The notes beneath the pieces are model-generated. The model saw nothing but the letters and a program-made list of their open reading frames with translations, was not told the origin of the DNA and did not search any database. Source: Ruminococcus sp. (lineage in GTDB: Bacteria; Bacillota; Clostridia; Oscillospirales; Ruminococcaceae). From it: DNA of 33,829 nucleotides. Position numbers and translations under genes: made by a program. Numbering within the stretch: the stretch's first letter is position 1; every line of letters begins with the position of its first letter. This document shows positions 24,981 to 33,829 of this stretch, one piece after another. The stretch covers positions 1-33,829 of the forward strand of contig JAJQIH010000030.1 of assembly GCA_021199305.1 (NCBI GenBank). The letters are read 5' to 3'.

Positions 24981-26537
24981 ATGAATAAGAAAATGTATAC
25001 GATTTCAATTTTTGTAGCGGTGCTGTTGTTGCTGGGCTGTTTATGTACGATAGGAATATTTGTTATCAAGGGCAATTCCTCATCAAGTTACGAAAAGCAC
25101 ATTCAGGTTGCACAGCAATGCTTTGACAAAGCAGATTATGAAGGCGCAATAGAAGCATACGAAGAAGCAATAAACGATGACGATAAGAATGTTGAAGCTT
25201 ATGTGGGTATTGCCAAAACCTATCGGAGTATGAATGATATTCAGACGGCTATATCCTGGCTGACTACAGGATACGAGCTTACAGGTGACGCAACGCTTCA
25301 GGAAATGCTGAACGACTATACTAATTTGCTGGGACAGACCGACAGAATCGTTTATACAATCGGCGAGGTAGTCGAAAGCTCCGCTGATGTTACGTTAAAC
25401 ACAGATGTTCTCACAGCATTTTCAAATTATACATATGATGACTACAGCAGTTCGTTTTCATCGTCTGAAGGATTTGACAATACAGAAATCAGCTTTGACG
25501 GAATACCTGCTGTATTCAGCTTTGCTTCGTCCACGCCTGAGCTGACCGATAAACCTGTTTCAATTTCAATGACGTCCATATCGTATATTTTCAATGAATT
25601 TACGAAGGGAATAAGCTGCGACAGACTGAACGAACTTGGCCTGGAAAACATTTCATTCGGATATGATGAAACGCTGGGAATGTATCTCGTCACATTTGAT
25701 TGCGATGATTGCCACATTGAAATCGAAACTGATGAGGAAGGCAATATAGTAACAGACGAGCCGTATAATACTATAACATTTGCAGGCTCCACTTCATCGA
25801 CAGGCTTAAGCGACGACGATGATTCTGATTATCAGCCTGAAGAGGGTTATTGCCTGTTAAAGGGAACGGCTTATAACGAAATGGACGAGTCAACAGAAAA
25901 GGTTACTATTAAGATTTACAGCGGCAAAGAAGCTGACAAAAAGAATATTGTTTACGACGAGGATACCTCAAGTAATGGTAAATATCGGGCAGAGCTTGTT
26001 GCAGGCGAGTATTACATAGAGGTTTATCTGGACGACAACGTCGTTTATAGTACAGAGCACGAAATCAAAGAGGGTAAAACCTTAGACAAGCTTGATTTAC
26101 CATATGCGTATTCAAAGGAGTTTGACAGAGCGCTAAGAGAGGGAGAAATACTGATAACGCTTTCCTGGGATAATTCTGACGGAAACCTGGATCACAAGCT
26201 GACAGGTATTGACGGAAAAGGCAATAGTGTGGGTTGCTGGCACAGTGCGTATGATTCTGGAAATCATGAGCATTATTGGTCGGATGTACTTGTTATTTCC
26301 AGCGGACCAGAAGTTGACGGTGGTCCCGAAGAGGTTACTGTATATGATCTTGAAGGAACATATTATTACAGCGTGAATACACAATATGGAGAGGACTTAT
26401 CCGACTATGATAACGTTAAGGTCGAAGTGTATATAGCAGGTAGCAGTGGGTCTGTAGTTTTTAATATGCCTGAAAATATGACGGGAAGTACATGGAATGT
26501 CTTTGAATATGTAAACGGTGAAGTGAACGCTTTGTAG
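24981..26537 (+). CDS. Exported TPR protein with YfaP/DUF2135-like domain
   Basis: A 518-residue protein anchored by an N-terminal membrane helix (about 7-29), the rest extracellular. TPR repeats follow (about 34-110: AQQCFDKADYEGAIEAYEEA), then a region of unknown fold (130-270). Next is a small beta-sandwich resembling carboxypeptidase-regulatory or CNA-B domains (about 285-370), and a C-terminal domain (about 385-515) with LITLSWDNSDGNLDHKL and GPEEVTV. That last arrangement resembles YfaP/DUF2135 beta domains, in which WD-x-LD and GPE blocks recur. The extracellular TPR could contact the TPR part of kinase 2 (inference). Ribosome site AAGAAGGTG. Confidence 0.7.
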   Translation: MNKKMYTISIFVAVLLLLGCLCTIGIFVIKGNSSSSYEKHIQVAQQCFDKADYEGAIEAYEEAINDDDKNVEAYVGIAKTYRSMNDIQTAISWLTTGYELTGDATLQEMLNDYTNLLGQTDRIVYTIGEVVESSADVTLNTDVLTAFSNYTYDDYSSSFSSSEGFDNTEISFDGIPAVFSFASSTPELTDKPVSISMTSISYIFNEFTKGISCDRLNELGLENISFGYDETLGMYLVTFDCDDCHIEIETDEEGNIVTDEPYNTITFAGSTSSTGLSDDDDSDYQPEEGYCLLKGTAYNEMDESTEKVTIKIYSGKEADKKNIVYDEDTSSNGKYRAELVAGEYYIEVYLDDNVVYSTEHEIKEGKTLDKLDLPYAYSKEFDRALREGEILITLSWDNSDGNLDHKLTGIDGKGNSVGCWHSAYDSGNHEHYWSDVLVISSGPEVDGGPEEVTVYDLEGTYYYSVNTQYGEDLSDYDNVKVEVYIAGSSGSVVFNMPENMTGSTWNVFEYVNGEVNAL

Positions 26538-26568
26538 TTGCGTATTGTCTTTAAGTTGGTGATAGAAA

Positions 26569-27102
26569 ATGCTGCTGGAAATTTTAATAGTGCTGTTGGT
26601 GTGTGTAGTCGCTGCAGCAATTTTTCTGAATGTTAAACGTCTGCGCAAATCCGAGCGGATGATGTATCGTGCAGCTGGAAACATACTGAAAAATGAGTTT
26701 CTGAATTATTCGCTGCACAATCCGATGTTAAAAAGCAGCAGCAACAAAGAGCCCAGAATGAGAAAACCGATGCTGTATATAAAAACGGTTGGCACAAAGC
26801 CGTTGAAGGAATATGTTTTTGATCCGGAAACTGTCGTGAAAATTGGCAGAAGCCAGGAGCTTAACTCTATTGTACTCAACGAAGCCATTGTTTCTATAGA
26901 GCATTGTTTCATCTTTTTGTTGGGTGAAAATATAGTTTTGCGTGATTGCGCTTCTTCAAACGGTACGTTTATCCGCCGTGGATCCCATTCGTATATAGTT
27001 TCTCCCGGACAGCAAATTGTTCTGAAAAGCGGAGATGTTCTGAAGGTGGGATCGACTGCATTTAAAATCAAGATTTTTCTTTACGATATGACTTGGATGT
27101 AG
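26569..27102 (+). CDS. Membrane-anchored FHA-domain protein
   Basis: A 177-residue protein with an N-terminal membrane helix (about 2-21), a basic stretch (NVKRLRKSER) that places the rest in the cytoplasm, and a C-terminal FHA domain (about 68-170). FHA landmarks are Gly93-Arg94-Ser95 and SSNGT (129-133). The usual SRxH is SIEH (109-112), so the arginine at the second position of that motif is changed; the Ser and His are kept. It probably binds phosphothreonine on a cluster protein and recruits it to the membrane next to EssC, whose gene begins 25 bp downstream. Confidence 0.88.
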   Translation: MLLEILIVLLVCVVAAAIFLNVKRLRKSERMMYRAAGNILKNEFLNYSLHNPMLKSSSNKEPRMRKPMLYIKTVGTKPLKEYVFDPETVVKIGRSQELNSIVLNEAIVSIEHCFIFLLGENIVLRDCASSNGTFIRRGSHSYIVSPGQQIVLKSGDVLKVGSTAFKIKIFLYDMTWM

Positions 27103-27127
27103 AGGACAAAAGGAGGGGTAGATTCAG

Positions 27128-30100
27128 ATGATTATAATGATTTCCAGAACAGATGCACTGCAGGAATATTTACTGCCTCAGACTGACGGCTTGGATTTTT
27201 CAATAACGCTTGACAGTAAAAAGTTCAGCCTTTCAAAGGACGTTACTGTGATGCTTGAGGTTACAGGCGGACAATGGTTTGTCAAAGAATCATCTGATTA
27301 TACTCTTGAAAATTGCGGCGCAGGCTTTGAACGCAAGCCGTTTATCGGTGGCGACGTTTTACAATTCGTTACAAAAAATGGCGAACGATTCAAAGGCGTT
27401 GCGGTTGATGATGAAGAGCGCTTTGCTATTTATAAAAAATATAATATTGTCGGTCAACCGATGATAACTATAGGTGCGGATTCAAAGTGCGACATATCAT
27501 ATACGTTTATGAATTACGTTTCCAAAAGTCACGGAAGAATTGTTTTGGCAAGCGGGAATTGGATAGTTGAAGACACAAGCGTAAACGGAATCTTTGTAAA
27601 TAATGTCAGAATTAAGGGAAGCAAAAGGCTTGGCTTCGGTGATGAGATAAATATTTTTGGCTTGAGAATTGTATTCTTAGGTGAAATTATCGCTCTTGGA
27701 ACGCATTACGGCTCAATACTGGTAAAAAACATAAGGCAGCTGAAAAAGGAAAAGCAGGAGGAATTTCAAAGGCAGCAATACGTTGAACAAAAGAAAATGT
27801 TTCATCGTTCGCCCAGAAATATCCCTGTTATTTATAGCGATTCGATAAAAATTGAGCAGCCGCCTGAGCCTCAGATTACAAAAAAGCGTTCGCTCTTGAT
27901 GCAAATCGGTCCATCATTTACAATGGCTATACCAATGCTGCTCGGCTGCGGCCTTGCAATTTATAGCTCCCGACTAAGTGGAATCAGCTACGGAGCGTTT
28001 ATGTATACGGGAATGATTACTGCTGTCGGAGCAGCGGTATTCGGTTCCTTGTGGGCAATTATGAATATCCGTAATGAGAAGAAAGAGGAAATTGAGCTTG
28101 AAGACAAACGCATAGATGCTTACGGAAATTATCTTATAGAAATTTCCAAGGATTTAAGAGAAAAGTACGCTCACAATCGCCAGGCGATGCTTGAAATGTA
28201 TCCTTCTGCAGCTCAGTGCTGCGAATACACAAATAATTCTCCTGAGCTTTGGTGCAGAAACAGCAGTCATGATGATTTCCTGTTTTATCGTCTTGGACTT
28301 GGAAGCATTCCTTTTCAGATGAAGGTTTCCATGGAAGAAGAGAAGTTTACTGTAAACTCTGACTTTCTTAAAGAAAAGCCCAGACTTTTGCATGATGATT
28401 ATCAGATGCTTGAACAGGTGCCGGTTGGCATTGATTTTAAAGAAAATCAACTATTTGGAATTGTCGGAGGAAAAAACAAGGAAGGCGCAATGCCAATAAT
28501 GCGAAGCATTGTTGCACAGATTGCTGCCAATAACTGCTACACTGACGTCAAAATGATATTTGTATACGATGAAAGCCGCGTATCGGACAAGCGTCAGTGG
28601 GAGTCGATGAAATGGTTACCACACGTGTGGTCCGAAAACAGAAAGACGCGTTTTGTAGCTTCAGACATCAACGAGTGCAGGGATATATTTTATGAAATAT
28701 CTGCGGCTATTCGTCGCCGTACAGAGCTTTATGACAGCTCTCAGTCAGAATTTGTTTGCAAGCCGCAATACGTTATGTTTGTTTCAGATGCTGAGCTGCT
28801 TGAAAATCAGTTGCTTGCCAAGTATGTTTACAATCCAAAGCCTGAGTATGGCCTGGCAACATTTATCCTTACCGACAAGTATGAAAATCTTCCCAATGAA
28901 TGTGAATTTGTAATTGAAAATACTCATTCTTTTCAGGGCCTGGTACGTACAATGTCCTCAAGTAATGACAAAACTGAGATAGCGTTTGATAACGTTTCGC
29001 CTGAACAGCTTGTGGCATTTGCAAAAAACATTACCGATTTGCAGGTTCAGGAATTTGAAAGCGAAACTGAAATTCCATCAGATCTTGACTTTTTCGGGAT
29101 GTATGGCGTCGATTCAATCGAAGATTTCCACGTTCTGGAGCAATGGTATAAAAACCGTACATACAATTCTATGAAAGCTCTGATAGGAAAAAAGGCAGGC
29201 GGCGCAGACTGCTATCTTGATATACACGAAAAATTTCACGGACCTCACGGACTTGTTGCAGGAACCACAGGTTCCGGTAAGAGCGAGCTTTTACAAACGT
29301 ATATACTTTCTATTGCGATGAATTTCAGTCCTGACGATGTCAGATTTTTGATTATTGACTTTAAAGGCGGCGGAATGGCAAATCTTTTTGCTGACCTTCC
29401 TCATATGGCAGGCAGAATTACAAATCTTTCTGGCAATCAGATCCGGCGGGCAATGATCTCAATTAAAAGTGAAAATCGCCGCAGGCAGAGGATTTTCAGC
29501 GAGTATGGTGTTAATAATATAAATTTATATACCAGGCTGTATAAAAGCCGGGAAGCAAAAACTCCTGTACCGCATCTTATAATAATCATTGATGAATTTG
29601 CAGAGCTGAAAAAGGAAGAGCCTGATTTCATGCGGGAGTTAATCAGCGTTGCGCAGGTAGGCAGAAGCTTAGGTGTACATCTGATTCTTGCAACTCAGAA
29701 GCCGAGCGGAACTGTTGACGATAATATTCGGACAAATTCTAAATTCCATCTTTGCTTGCGGGTTCAGGACAGACAGGATAGTATGGATATGCTTCATAAG
29801 CCTGACGCTGCGTATATAACTCAGGCAGGAAGAAGCTATCTTCAGGTTGGAAACGACGAAATATACGAGCTGTTTCAATCCGGTTGGAGCGGCGCAATTT
29901 ATGATAATAATACGTCGGCGAACGAAACTGGTATTGCCAAAATGATTACCCTGACGGGAAAGACTGCTATAGTTGGCAGTCAGATCAAGATGAAGCAGAA
30001 AGAAAAAGAACGTGTTCGTTGGTATGACGCTATTATAAAGGCAACAGACTACATATACAGGCAGAGTGATTTTGAAAAGCCGATAGCAGAAATGTCTCCC

Positions 30101-32086
30101 ACACAGTTAAATGAACTGGCGGGTGCGGTTTCCGCTGTCCTTTCAGAGCAGTATGATTATGGAACGGCAGATGCAGATGTCCGTGCTGTTGAAAATTTCA
30201 TAAAGCTTATGTCTGAAAAAGAGTGTAAAAGTGGTGCTGAGGCGAATAATTATGTTCAGGAGGCATCAAACGCAGGCATTAAAATTCCTGAAATAAAGGA
30301 AAAGACTCAGCTTGAGGTGCTGGTAAAGTATCTTAAAAACCTGGCAATAGAAAATGGCTTTGCGAATGATATAAAGCTCTGGCTGCCGTTATTGCCTGAA
30401 AAATTACTGTATTCCGCTTTGGCAACAGAAGCCAAAGAAACTTTCAAGGACAATGAGTTTTCCCTGAATGCTGTTGTCGGAATGTACGATGATCCGGAGA
30501 ATCAGCTTCAGATGCCTGTGAAAATTGATTTTGCAACAAGCGGACATCTTGCACTATGCGGAACGGTAGTCAGTGGAAAAAGCACGTTTATGCAAACTCT
30601 GGTCTATGCTTTAGCAAAAGATTATACCCCTGATGCGTTAAATATTTACATACTTGATTTTTCAAATCGTATGCTTTCTTGTTTTGAAAGGCTACCGCAC
30701 ACGGGCGGAGTGATGTATGAGAACGATGCTGATAAGATTTCAAAGTTCTTTGCACTGATCGAAAAAATCATAACAGAGCGTCAGAGTGCGTTTGGTGGCG
30801 GAAACTATGGCCAGTTTGTCAGAGCTTATGGAAGAAAATATCCTGCCGTACTTGTCGTAATTGATAATTTTGCTAATTTCAGAGAAAAAACCAGTGGGGC
30901 TTACGATGCTGCTGTTTTAAGACTTGCCCGTGAAGGGGTAAGCTGCGGAGTGTATCTGGCTATATCGTCAGCAGGTTTTGGTATGAATGAGATTCCAACA
31001 CGAATTGCTGACAATATCAGAAATGTCGTCTGCCTGGAAATGGGAGATAAATATAAGTATATGGAAGTCCTGAGAACGGCTCATTTAAGCGTCTTTCCTG
31101 AAACTGATATCAAGGGTAGAGGACTTATAAAGGTTGATGAGCGAATTCTTGAATTTCAGACTGCTCTTGGCGTAGATGCTCCCGATGATTACAGTCGTTG
31201 TGAAAGGATTGGGAAATGGTCTGAAACGCTTCGGCAAAACTGGAAAGGAAAGCAAGCTGTTGCAGTTCCCTGTATTCCGAAAAATCCAAGCTATTCCGAT
31301 TTAAAGAAAACAAGCGGATTTGACAAAGCTTCACAAAGCGCTTGCTTGATACCGCTCGGCTACAATCAGACTGACGCTTCGTTAGAATGCATAGATTTAG
31401 AAAAAACGTATTGCTATGCTATATCCGGTAGAGAAAGAACAGGAAAAACCAACGCTTTGAGGATAATAATGCAAGGAGCAGCACAGAAAAACGGTAAGCT
31501 TTTTGTAATTGAATGCAGTACGAGCAAGCTAAGACATCAGGCAGATTTACTCGGTGCTGAGTATATTTCCAGTGAAGAGGGTATTTTTGCTTTTTTAAAT
31601 GAAATAAAGGAGCCTTTTGTTGAAAGAAACAGAAATAAGCACGAGCTTTTGAATTCTGGTATGACGGAAAGCGAAATCTTTGCTCAGATGCAGAAAAAAC
31701 AGCCATACTTTATCTTTATTGCTTCGCTCGAAGAGTTTCTGTCAATGACATATGAGCCATCAGAAAAGGTTGGTAAGATGAGCGGCTTTGTTGAAAATAT
31801 TTTTGACAAAGGTGCGCTGCACAACATCTATTTCTTTGCCGCAACAGATCCCGACAATTACAGTACCCTGGCAGCAAGACAGGCGTACAAGCAATTTGCA
31901 AAGTACAAGAAGGGAATACATCTGGGCGGATGCCTTGACAAGCAAAAATTGTTCTCTGTTACAAATATTCCATATACTGAGCAGCCGAAGGCTATGCCAA
32001 AGGGCGTAGCAATAACGCCGCTTGAATCTGACGAAAGCGTAGTTAAAAAAATAGTCATTCCACTTTTCGGGGGTGACGAAGAATGA
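27128..32086 (+). CDS. essC: EssC-like FHA-FtsK/SpoIIIE ATPase, T7SS motor
   Basis: A 1652-residue membrane ATPase that powers export of WXG100 substrates. N-terminal FHA-like beta domains occupy about 1-90 and 95-190 (the second has SKSH and SVNGIFVNN). Two membrane helices (about 258-312) are followed by a linker and three FtsK-type ATPase domains. D1 has Walker A GTTGSGKS (712-719) and Walker B LIIIIDEF (Asp822-Glu823), so it is intact. D2 has GTVVSGKS (1145-1152) but IDNF at Walker B (Asp1246-Asn1247). D3 has GRERTGKT (1434-1441) with the acidic site changed to ASLEE (1532-1536). Degenerate D2/D3 sites are usual in this family. The start follows AAAGGAGGGG. It overlaps the next gene by 4 nt. 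Confidence 0.95.
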   Translation: MIIMISRTDALQEYLLPQTDGLDFSITLDSKKFSLSKDVTVMLEVTGGQWFVKESSDYTLENCGAGFERKPFIGGDVLQFVTKNGERFKGVAVDDEERFAIYKKYNIVGQPMITIGADSKCDISYTFMNYVSKSHGRIVLASGNWIVEDTSVNGIFVNNVRIKGSKRLGFGDEINIFGLRIVFLGEIIALGTHYGSILVKNIRQLKKEKQEEFQRQQYVEQKKMFHRSPRNIPVIYSDSIKIEQPPEPQITKKRSLLMQIGPSFTMAIPMLLGCGLAIYSSRLSGISYGAFMYTGMITAVGAAVFGSLWAIMNIRNEKKEEIELEDKRIDAYGNYLIEISKDLREKYAHNRQAMLEMYPSAAQCCEYTNNSPELWCRNSSHDDFLFYRLGLGSIPFQMKVSMEEEKFTVNSDFLKEKPRLLHDDYQMLEQVPVGIDFKENQLFGIVGGKNKEGAMPIMRSIVAQIAANNCYTDVKMIFVYDESRVSDKRQWESMKWLPHVWSENRKTRFVASDINECRDIFYEISAAIRRRTELYDSSQSEFVCKPQYVMFVSDAELLENQLLAKYVYNPKPEYGLATFILTDKYENLPNECEFVIENTHSFQGLVRTMSSSNDKTEIAFDNVSPEQLVAFAKNITDLQVQEFESETEIPSDLDFFGMYGVDSIEDFHVLEQWYKNRTYNSMKALIGKKAGGADCYLDIHEKFHGPHGLVAGTTGSGKSELLQTYILSIAMNFSPDDVRFLIIDFKGGGMANLFADLPHMAGRITNLSGNQIRRAMISIKSENRRRQRIFSEYGVNNINLYTRLYKSREAKTPVPHLIIIIDEFAELKKEEPDFMRELISVAQVGRSLGVHLILATQKPSGTVDDNIRTNSKFHLCLRVQDRQDSMDMLHKPDAAYITQAGRSYLQVGNDEIYELFQSGWSGAIYDNNTSANETGIAKMITLTGKTAIVGSQIKMKQKEKERVRWYDAIIKATDYIYRQSDFEKPIAEMSPTQLNELAGAVSAVLSEQYDYGTADADVRAVENFIKLMSEKECKSGAEANNYVQEASNAGIKIPEIKEKTQLEVLVKYLKNLAIENGFANDIKLWLPLLPEKLLYSALATEAKETFKDNEFSLNAVVGMYDDPENQLQMPVKIDFATSGHLALCGTVVSGKSTFMQTLVYALAKDYTPDALNIYILDFSNRMLSCFERLPHTGGVMYENDADKISKFFALIEKIITERQSAFGGGNYGQFVRAYGRKYPAVLVVIDNFANFREKTSGAYDAAVLRLAREGVSCGVYLAISSAGFGMNEIPTRIADNIRNVVCLEMGDKYKYMEVLRTAHLSVFPETDIKGRGLIKVDERILEFQTALGVDAPDDYSRCERIGKWSETLRQNWKGKQAVAVPCIPKNPSYSDLKKTSGFDKASQSACLIPLGYNQTDASLECIDLEKTYCYAISGRERTGKTNALRIIMQGAAQKNGKLFVIECSTSKLRHQADLLGAEYISSEEGIFAFLNEIKEPFVERNRNKHELLNSGMTESEIFAQMQKKQPYFIFIASLEEFLSMTYEPSEKVGKMSGFVENIFDKGALHNIYFFAATDPDNYSTLAARQAYKQFAKYKKGIHLGGCLDKQKLFSVTNIPYTEQPKAMPKGVAITPLESDESVVKKIVIPLFGGDEE

Positions 32087-32796
32087 TTACTATGCTGATA
32101 TGTTCAACCAACGCAAGGGAACTGCAATTCATTCTGTCAAAATGCAAAAGGCAAGGAGAGCTTTGCAGCGATGAACGCTGGAATTATGTAACCTGCACGG
32201 ATGAAAATACATTGACAGAAGCTTTAAACAAATGCGAGTGCTATGATATAGCCTGTATAGATCTGACGCTGAAAAACGGACTTGAAACGGCTCAGCGCCT
32301 GCGACGGGTCAATCCAGCGGCGCATATAATGGTTATTGCCAACAAAAATATTTCGCCGCTTGAGTATGTGCGTCCCTCGGTCGTACCAGCAGGACTTATG
32401 TTAAGACCGCTGAACGGGAAGACGCTTGCCGAATCTCTGGAGGAGAATCTGTCAGCGTATTTAAAGAGCTTTTACGGGGATAATTCTGTCGCAAGCTTTG
32501 CCATAGACAACAAAGAGGGCAGACGGCTTATCCCATATACCCAGATAATGTATTTTGAGGCAAGAGAAAAAAAGATTTCTCTATTTACGTTGAACAGAGA
32601 ATACTCTTTTTATGACACTCTGGACAATCTCTCTGAAATGTTGCCTGACAACTTTATCCGTTGCCATCGTGGATTTATAGTAAACCGTGAGAAAATAAGC
32701 CAGATAATGCTTTCTCAGAATACGATAATACTTACAAACGGTGGAATGATACCAACTTCACGAACATATCGTGCTGTTGTTAAGGAGCTGAAATGA
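32083..32796 (+). CDS. LytTR-family DNA-binding regulator with degenerate receiver
   Basis: A 237-residue protein. The C-terminal LytTR DNA-binding domain (about 135-237) is clear: IPYTQIMYFEAREKKISLFT and FIRCHRGFIVNREKI. The N-terminal half resembles a response-regulator receiver with Asp60 (ACIDLTL) in the acceptor position, but the paired acidic residues after strand 1 are missing (ICSTN) and the conserved Lys-Pro is Arg108-Pro109. It may therefore not be phosphorylated in the usual way. No histidine kinase gene is nearby. Its coupled position after essC (ATGA overlap) suggests feedback control of the secretion locus (inference). Confidence 0.85.
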   Translation: MITMLICSTNARELQFILSKCKRQGELCSDERWNYVTCTDENTLTEALNKCECYDIACIDLTLKNGLETAQRLRRVNPAAHIMVIANKNISPLEYVRPSVVPAGLMLRPLNGKTLAESLEENLSAYLKSFYGDNSVASFAIDNKEGRRLIPYTQIMYFEAREKKISLFTLNREYSFYDTLDNLSEMLPDNFIRCHRGFIVNREKISQIMLSQNTIILTNGGMIPTSRTYRAVVKELK

Positions 32797-33479
32797 TGCA
32801 AGGAGAGGTAAACTGCGGGTATATATTTACCGCTGAGGAGCTGGCAACCATAATATACGGACTTGGCGGCGAAAGCTTTTGCGGGTTGCCTGTTGCAGAC
32901 GTAAAGCTTGACGTGGAAGAAGAATCCCGTGCAGTGAGAAGACTTATCAATAAGAATGTGCTTTATTGGGAAAACGAACGCTATGTGCTGGAAAGTAAAT
33001 TCCGCTGTGTGTTTGATGCAATGCTCAAGGGGGAAAGAAAGGTTACCATTACCTCCAAAAATTACCGTACAGTTGTATATGCTTGCTATGCGCTTGATGA
33101 CGGACTGGCAGTATGGAAGTTTTCGGCGATTCGTGCAAAAGACTGTACGTTGTATATCACTGACAAAGACAGCTTTGTTGAAATGCTGTGTTATGATGAT
33201 TTTTTGCCCCGTTTGCCTGAACATTATTCTTTGCTACCACAGGATTTTGATGAGAAATTCAGACAAGCTGTAGAACTTGTACGGCTTGGCAAGCAAAGCG
33301 GAGCGGGAATAAGAATAGTCCTGTGCGCACTTGCAAACGATGGAAACTTGCTTGTAGCATCAACTGGCGTATATGGCAGCGTTAAAACTGTCAGCAGCGA
33401 AGGAACGCTTGTCCATAGTAAATATATAGCGCAGGATTTTGAATGTGAGCTGAAAAACTTTTTGAGTCGGAAGGAATAG
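32793..33479 (+). CDS. Uncharacterised T7SS-cluster protein
   Basis: A 228-residue soluble protein with no signal peptide or membrane helix, and no family I can name. The N-terminus (FTAEELATIIYGLGGESFCGLP, then SRAVRRLINKNVLY and ERYVLES) looks like a helical or winged-helix-like start; the middle and C-terminal parts alternate beta and helix. A distant likeness to EspG, the WXG100/PE-PPE chaperone of mycobacterial T7SS, is suggested by the opening eLa..lyGL pattern and by its place in the cluster, but this is weak inference. It overlaps the LytTR gene by 4 nt; a second ATG directly follows the first and either could be used. A yukD-like gene follows after 4 bp. Confidence 0.7.
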   Translation: MMQGEVNCGYIFTAEELATIIYGLGGESFCGLPVADVKLDVEEESRAVRRLINKNVLYWENERYVLESKFRCVFDAMLKGERKVTITSKNYRTVVYACYALDDGLAVWKFSAIRAKDCTLYITDKDSFVEMLCYDDFLPRLPEHYSLLPQDFDEKFRQAVELVRLGKQSGAGIRIVLCALANDGNLLVASTGVYGSVKTVSSEGTLVHSKYIAQDFECELKNFLSRKE

Positions 33480-33483
33480 TATT

Positions 33484-33732
33484 ATGACTGAACTTGAGAT
33501 ATATGTAATGGCAGTAGGTGAGAAATTGAATTTTCAGCTTGACAGACGCACGCCGCTTAATCTGTTAGCGGACGAGATAGTAGCTATGGTGGGACAAAAG
33601 GAACGCTGTGAAATAAATATCGAAAATGAAACGTTGATTTTTTACAGCAAAAAAAGACATACGATTTTTAATGGAAAGAAAACGCTCGAAGAGCTTGATA
33701 TATCATCCGGGGAAACGCTTTACCTGATATGA
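33484..33732 (+). CDS. YukD/EsaB-like ubiquitin-fold protein
   Basis: An 82-residue cytoplasmic protein of the WXG100-cluster ubiquitin-like (YukD) family. The beta-grasp pattern is visible: strand ELEIYVMAVG, strand KLNFQLDRRTPLNLL with helix, and the ending KKTLEELDISSGETLYLI, which is typical of ubiquitin-like folds. The length matches YukD/EsaB, known accessory factors required for or modulating T7SS activity; there is no C-terminal Gly-Gly. Its presence beside EssC and WXG100 genes confirms the locus as a Firmicutes-type T7SS. The start follows AAGGAA, 4 bp after the preceding stop codon. Confidence 0.88.
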   Translation: MTELEIYVMAVGEKLNFQLDRRTPLNLLADEIVAMVGQKERCEINIENETLIFYSKKRHTIFNGKKTLEELDISSGETLYLI

Positions 33733-33829
33733 TTTCAAAACACAAACGTTGAAAAATGCAGTTTGTCGCATAAAAAACGCATTCCGTCAAATAAATTAAA
33801 AGTCTTCTGTAATTGTGATATTCTTTAGT

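Noticed and set aside
33733-33829. Terminator at the end of the T7SS cluster
   Set aside because: Only a loose AATGC/GCATT pairing with a long loop and no T run, so the cluster end cannot be fixed.

Overview
The window most likely comes from an AT-rich, gut-type Gram-positive anaerobe of the Oscillospiraceae, probably Ruminococcus or a close relative. This is inference. It rests on strong GGAGG ribosome sites, long threonine-rich linkers in exported proteins, a GH42 galactosidase beside a GPH-family sugar symporter, and a type VII secretion (T7SS) ATPase of the Firmicutes kind. No rRNA, tRNA, CRISPR array, insertion sequence or phage gene was seen.

Left part (1-7560), ordinary metabolic genes plus one accessory gene: an aldo/keto reductase, a RhuM-family protein, the magnesium transporter MgtE behind a 220-nt leader that encodes a probable 25-residue leader peptide, then a two-gene sugar operon (GPH symporter and zinc-type GH42 beta-galactosidase) closed by a terminator. 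A convergent XRE repressor gene follows (7543-7905, minus strand).

Between 7906 and 8468 lies a 560-bp control region. It holds two forward promoters, an 11-bp perfect hairpin, and an 18-bp element present in opposite orientations near the repressor gene and inside the promoter of the next cluster (16/18 identical).

Right part (8469-33732), one co-directional cluster that looks like a single T7SS locus built around phospho-signalling. In order: two WXG100 proteins; three tandem RNA hairpins; a membrane-anchored trypsin-like protease with a cytoplasmic FHA domain; a PP2C phosphatase; a membrane Ser/Thr kinase; a membrane protein carrying TTLL motifs; a 2634-residue Ig-repeat surface protein; a second membrane kinase with a DFN motif in place of DFG; a 33-residue membrane peptide; a zinc-ribbon four-helix membrane protein; a TPR/YfaP-like exported protein; a membrane FHA protein; an EssC-like FHA-FtsK ATPase; a LytTR regulator; an unrecognised 228-residue protein; and a YukD-like ubiquitin-fold protein. 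Several genes overlap by 1-4 nt, which suggests coupled translation.

Working model (inference): EssC exports the WXG100 pair. Phosphorylation by the kinases of threonines in TTLL-type motifs, reversed by PP2C, is read by FHA domains on the protease, on the 177-residue protein and on EssC. The kinases have the layout of EssB/YukC (cytoplasmic kinase fold, one membrane helix, extracellular helical domain), and the protease has the layout of a mycosin. No separate EsaA, EssA or EssB gene is seen in the window, so these proteins may fill those roles. The YukD gene ends about 100 bp before the window edge with no clear terminator, so the cluster may continue.
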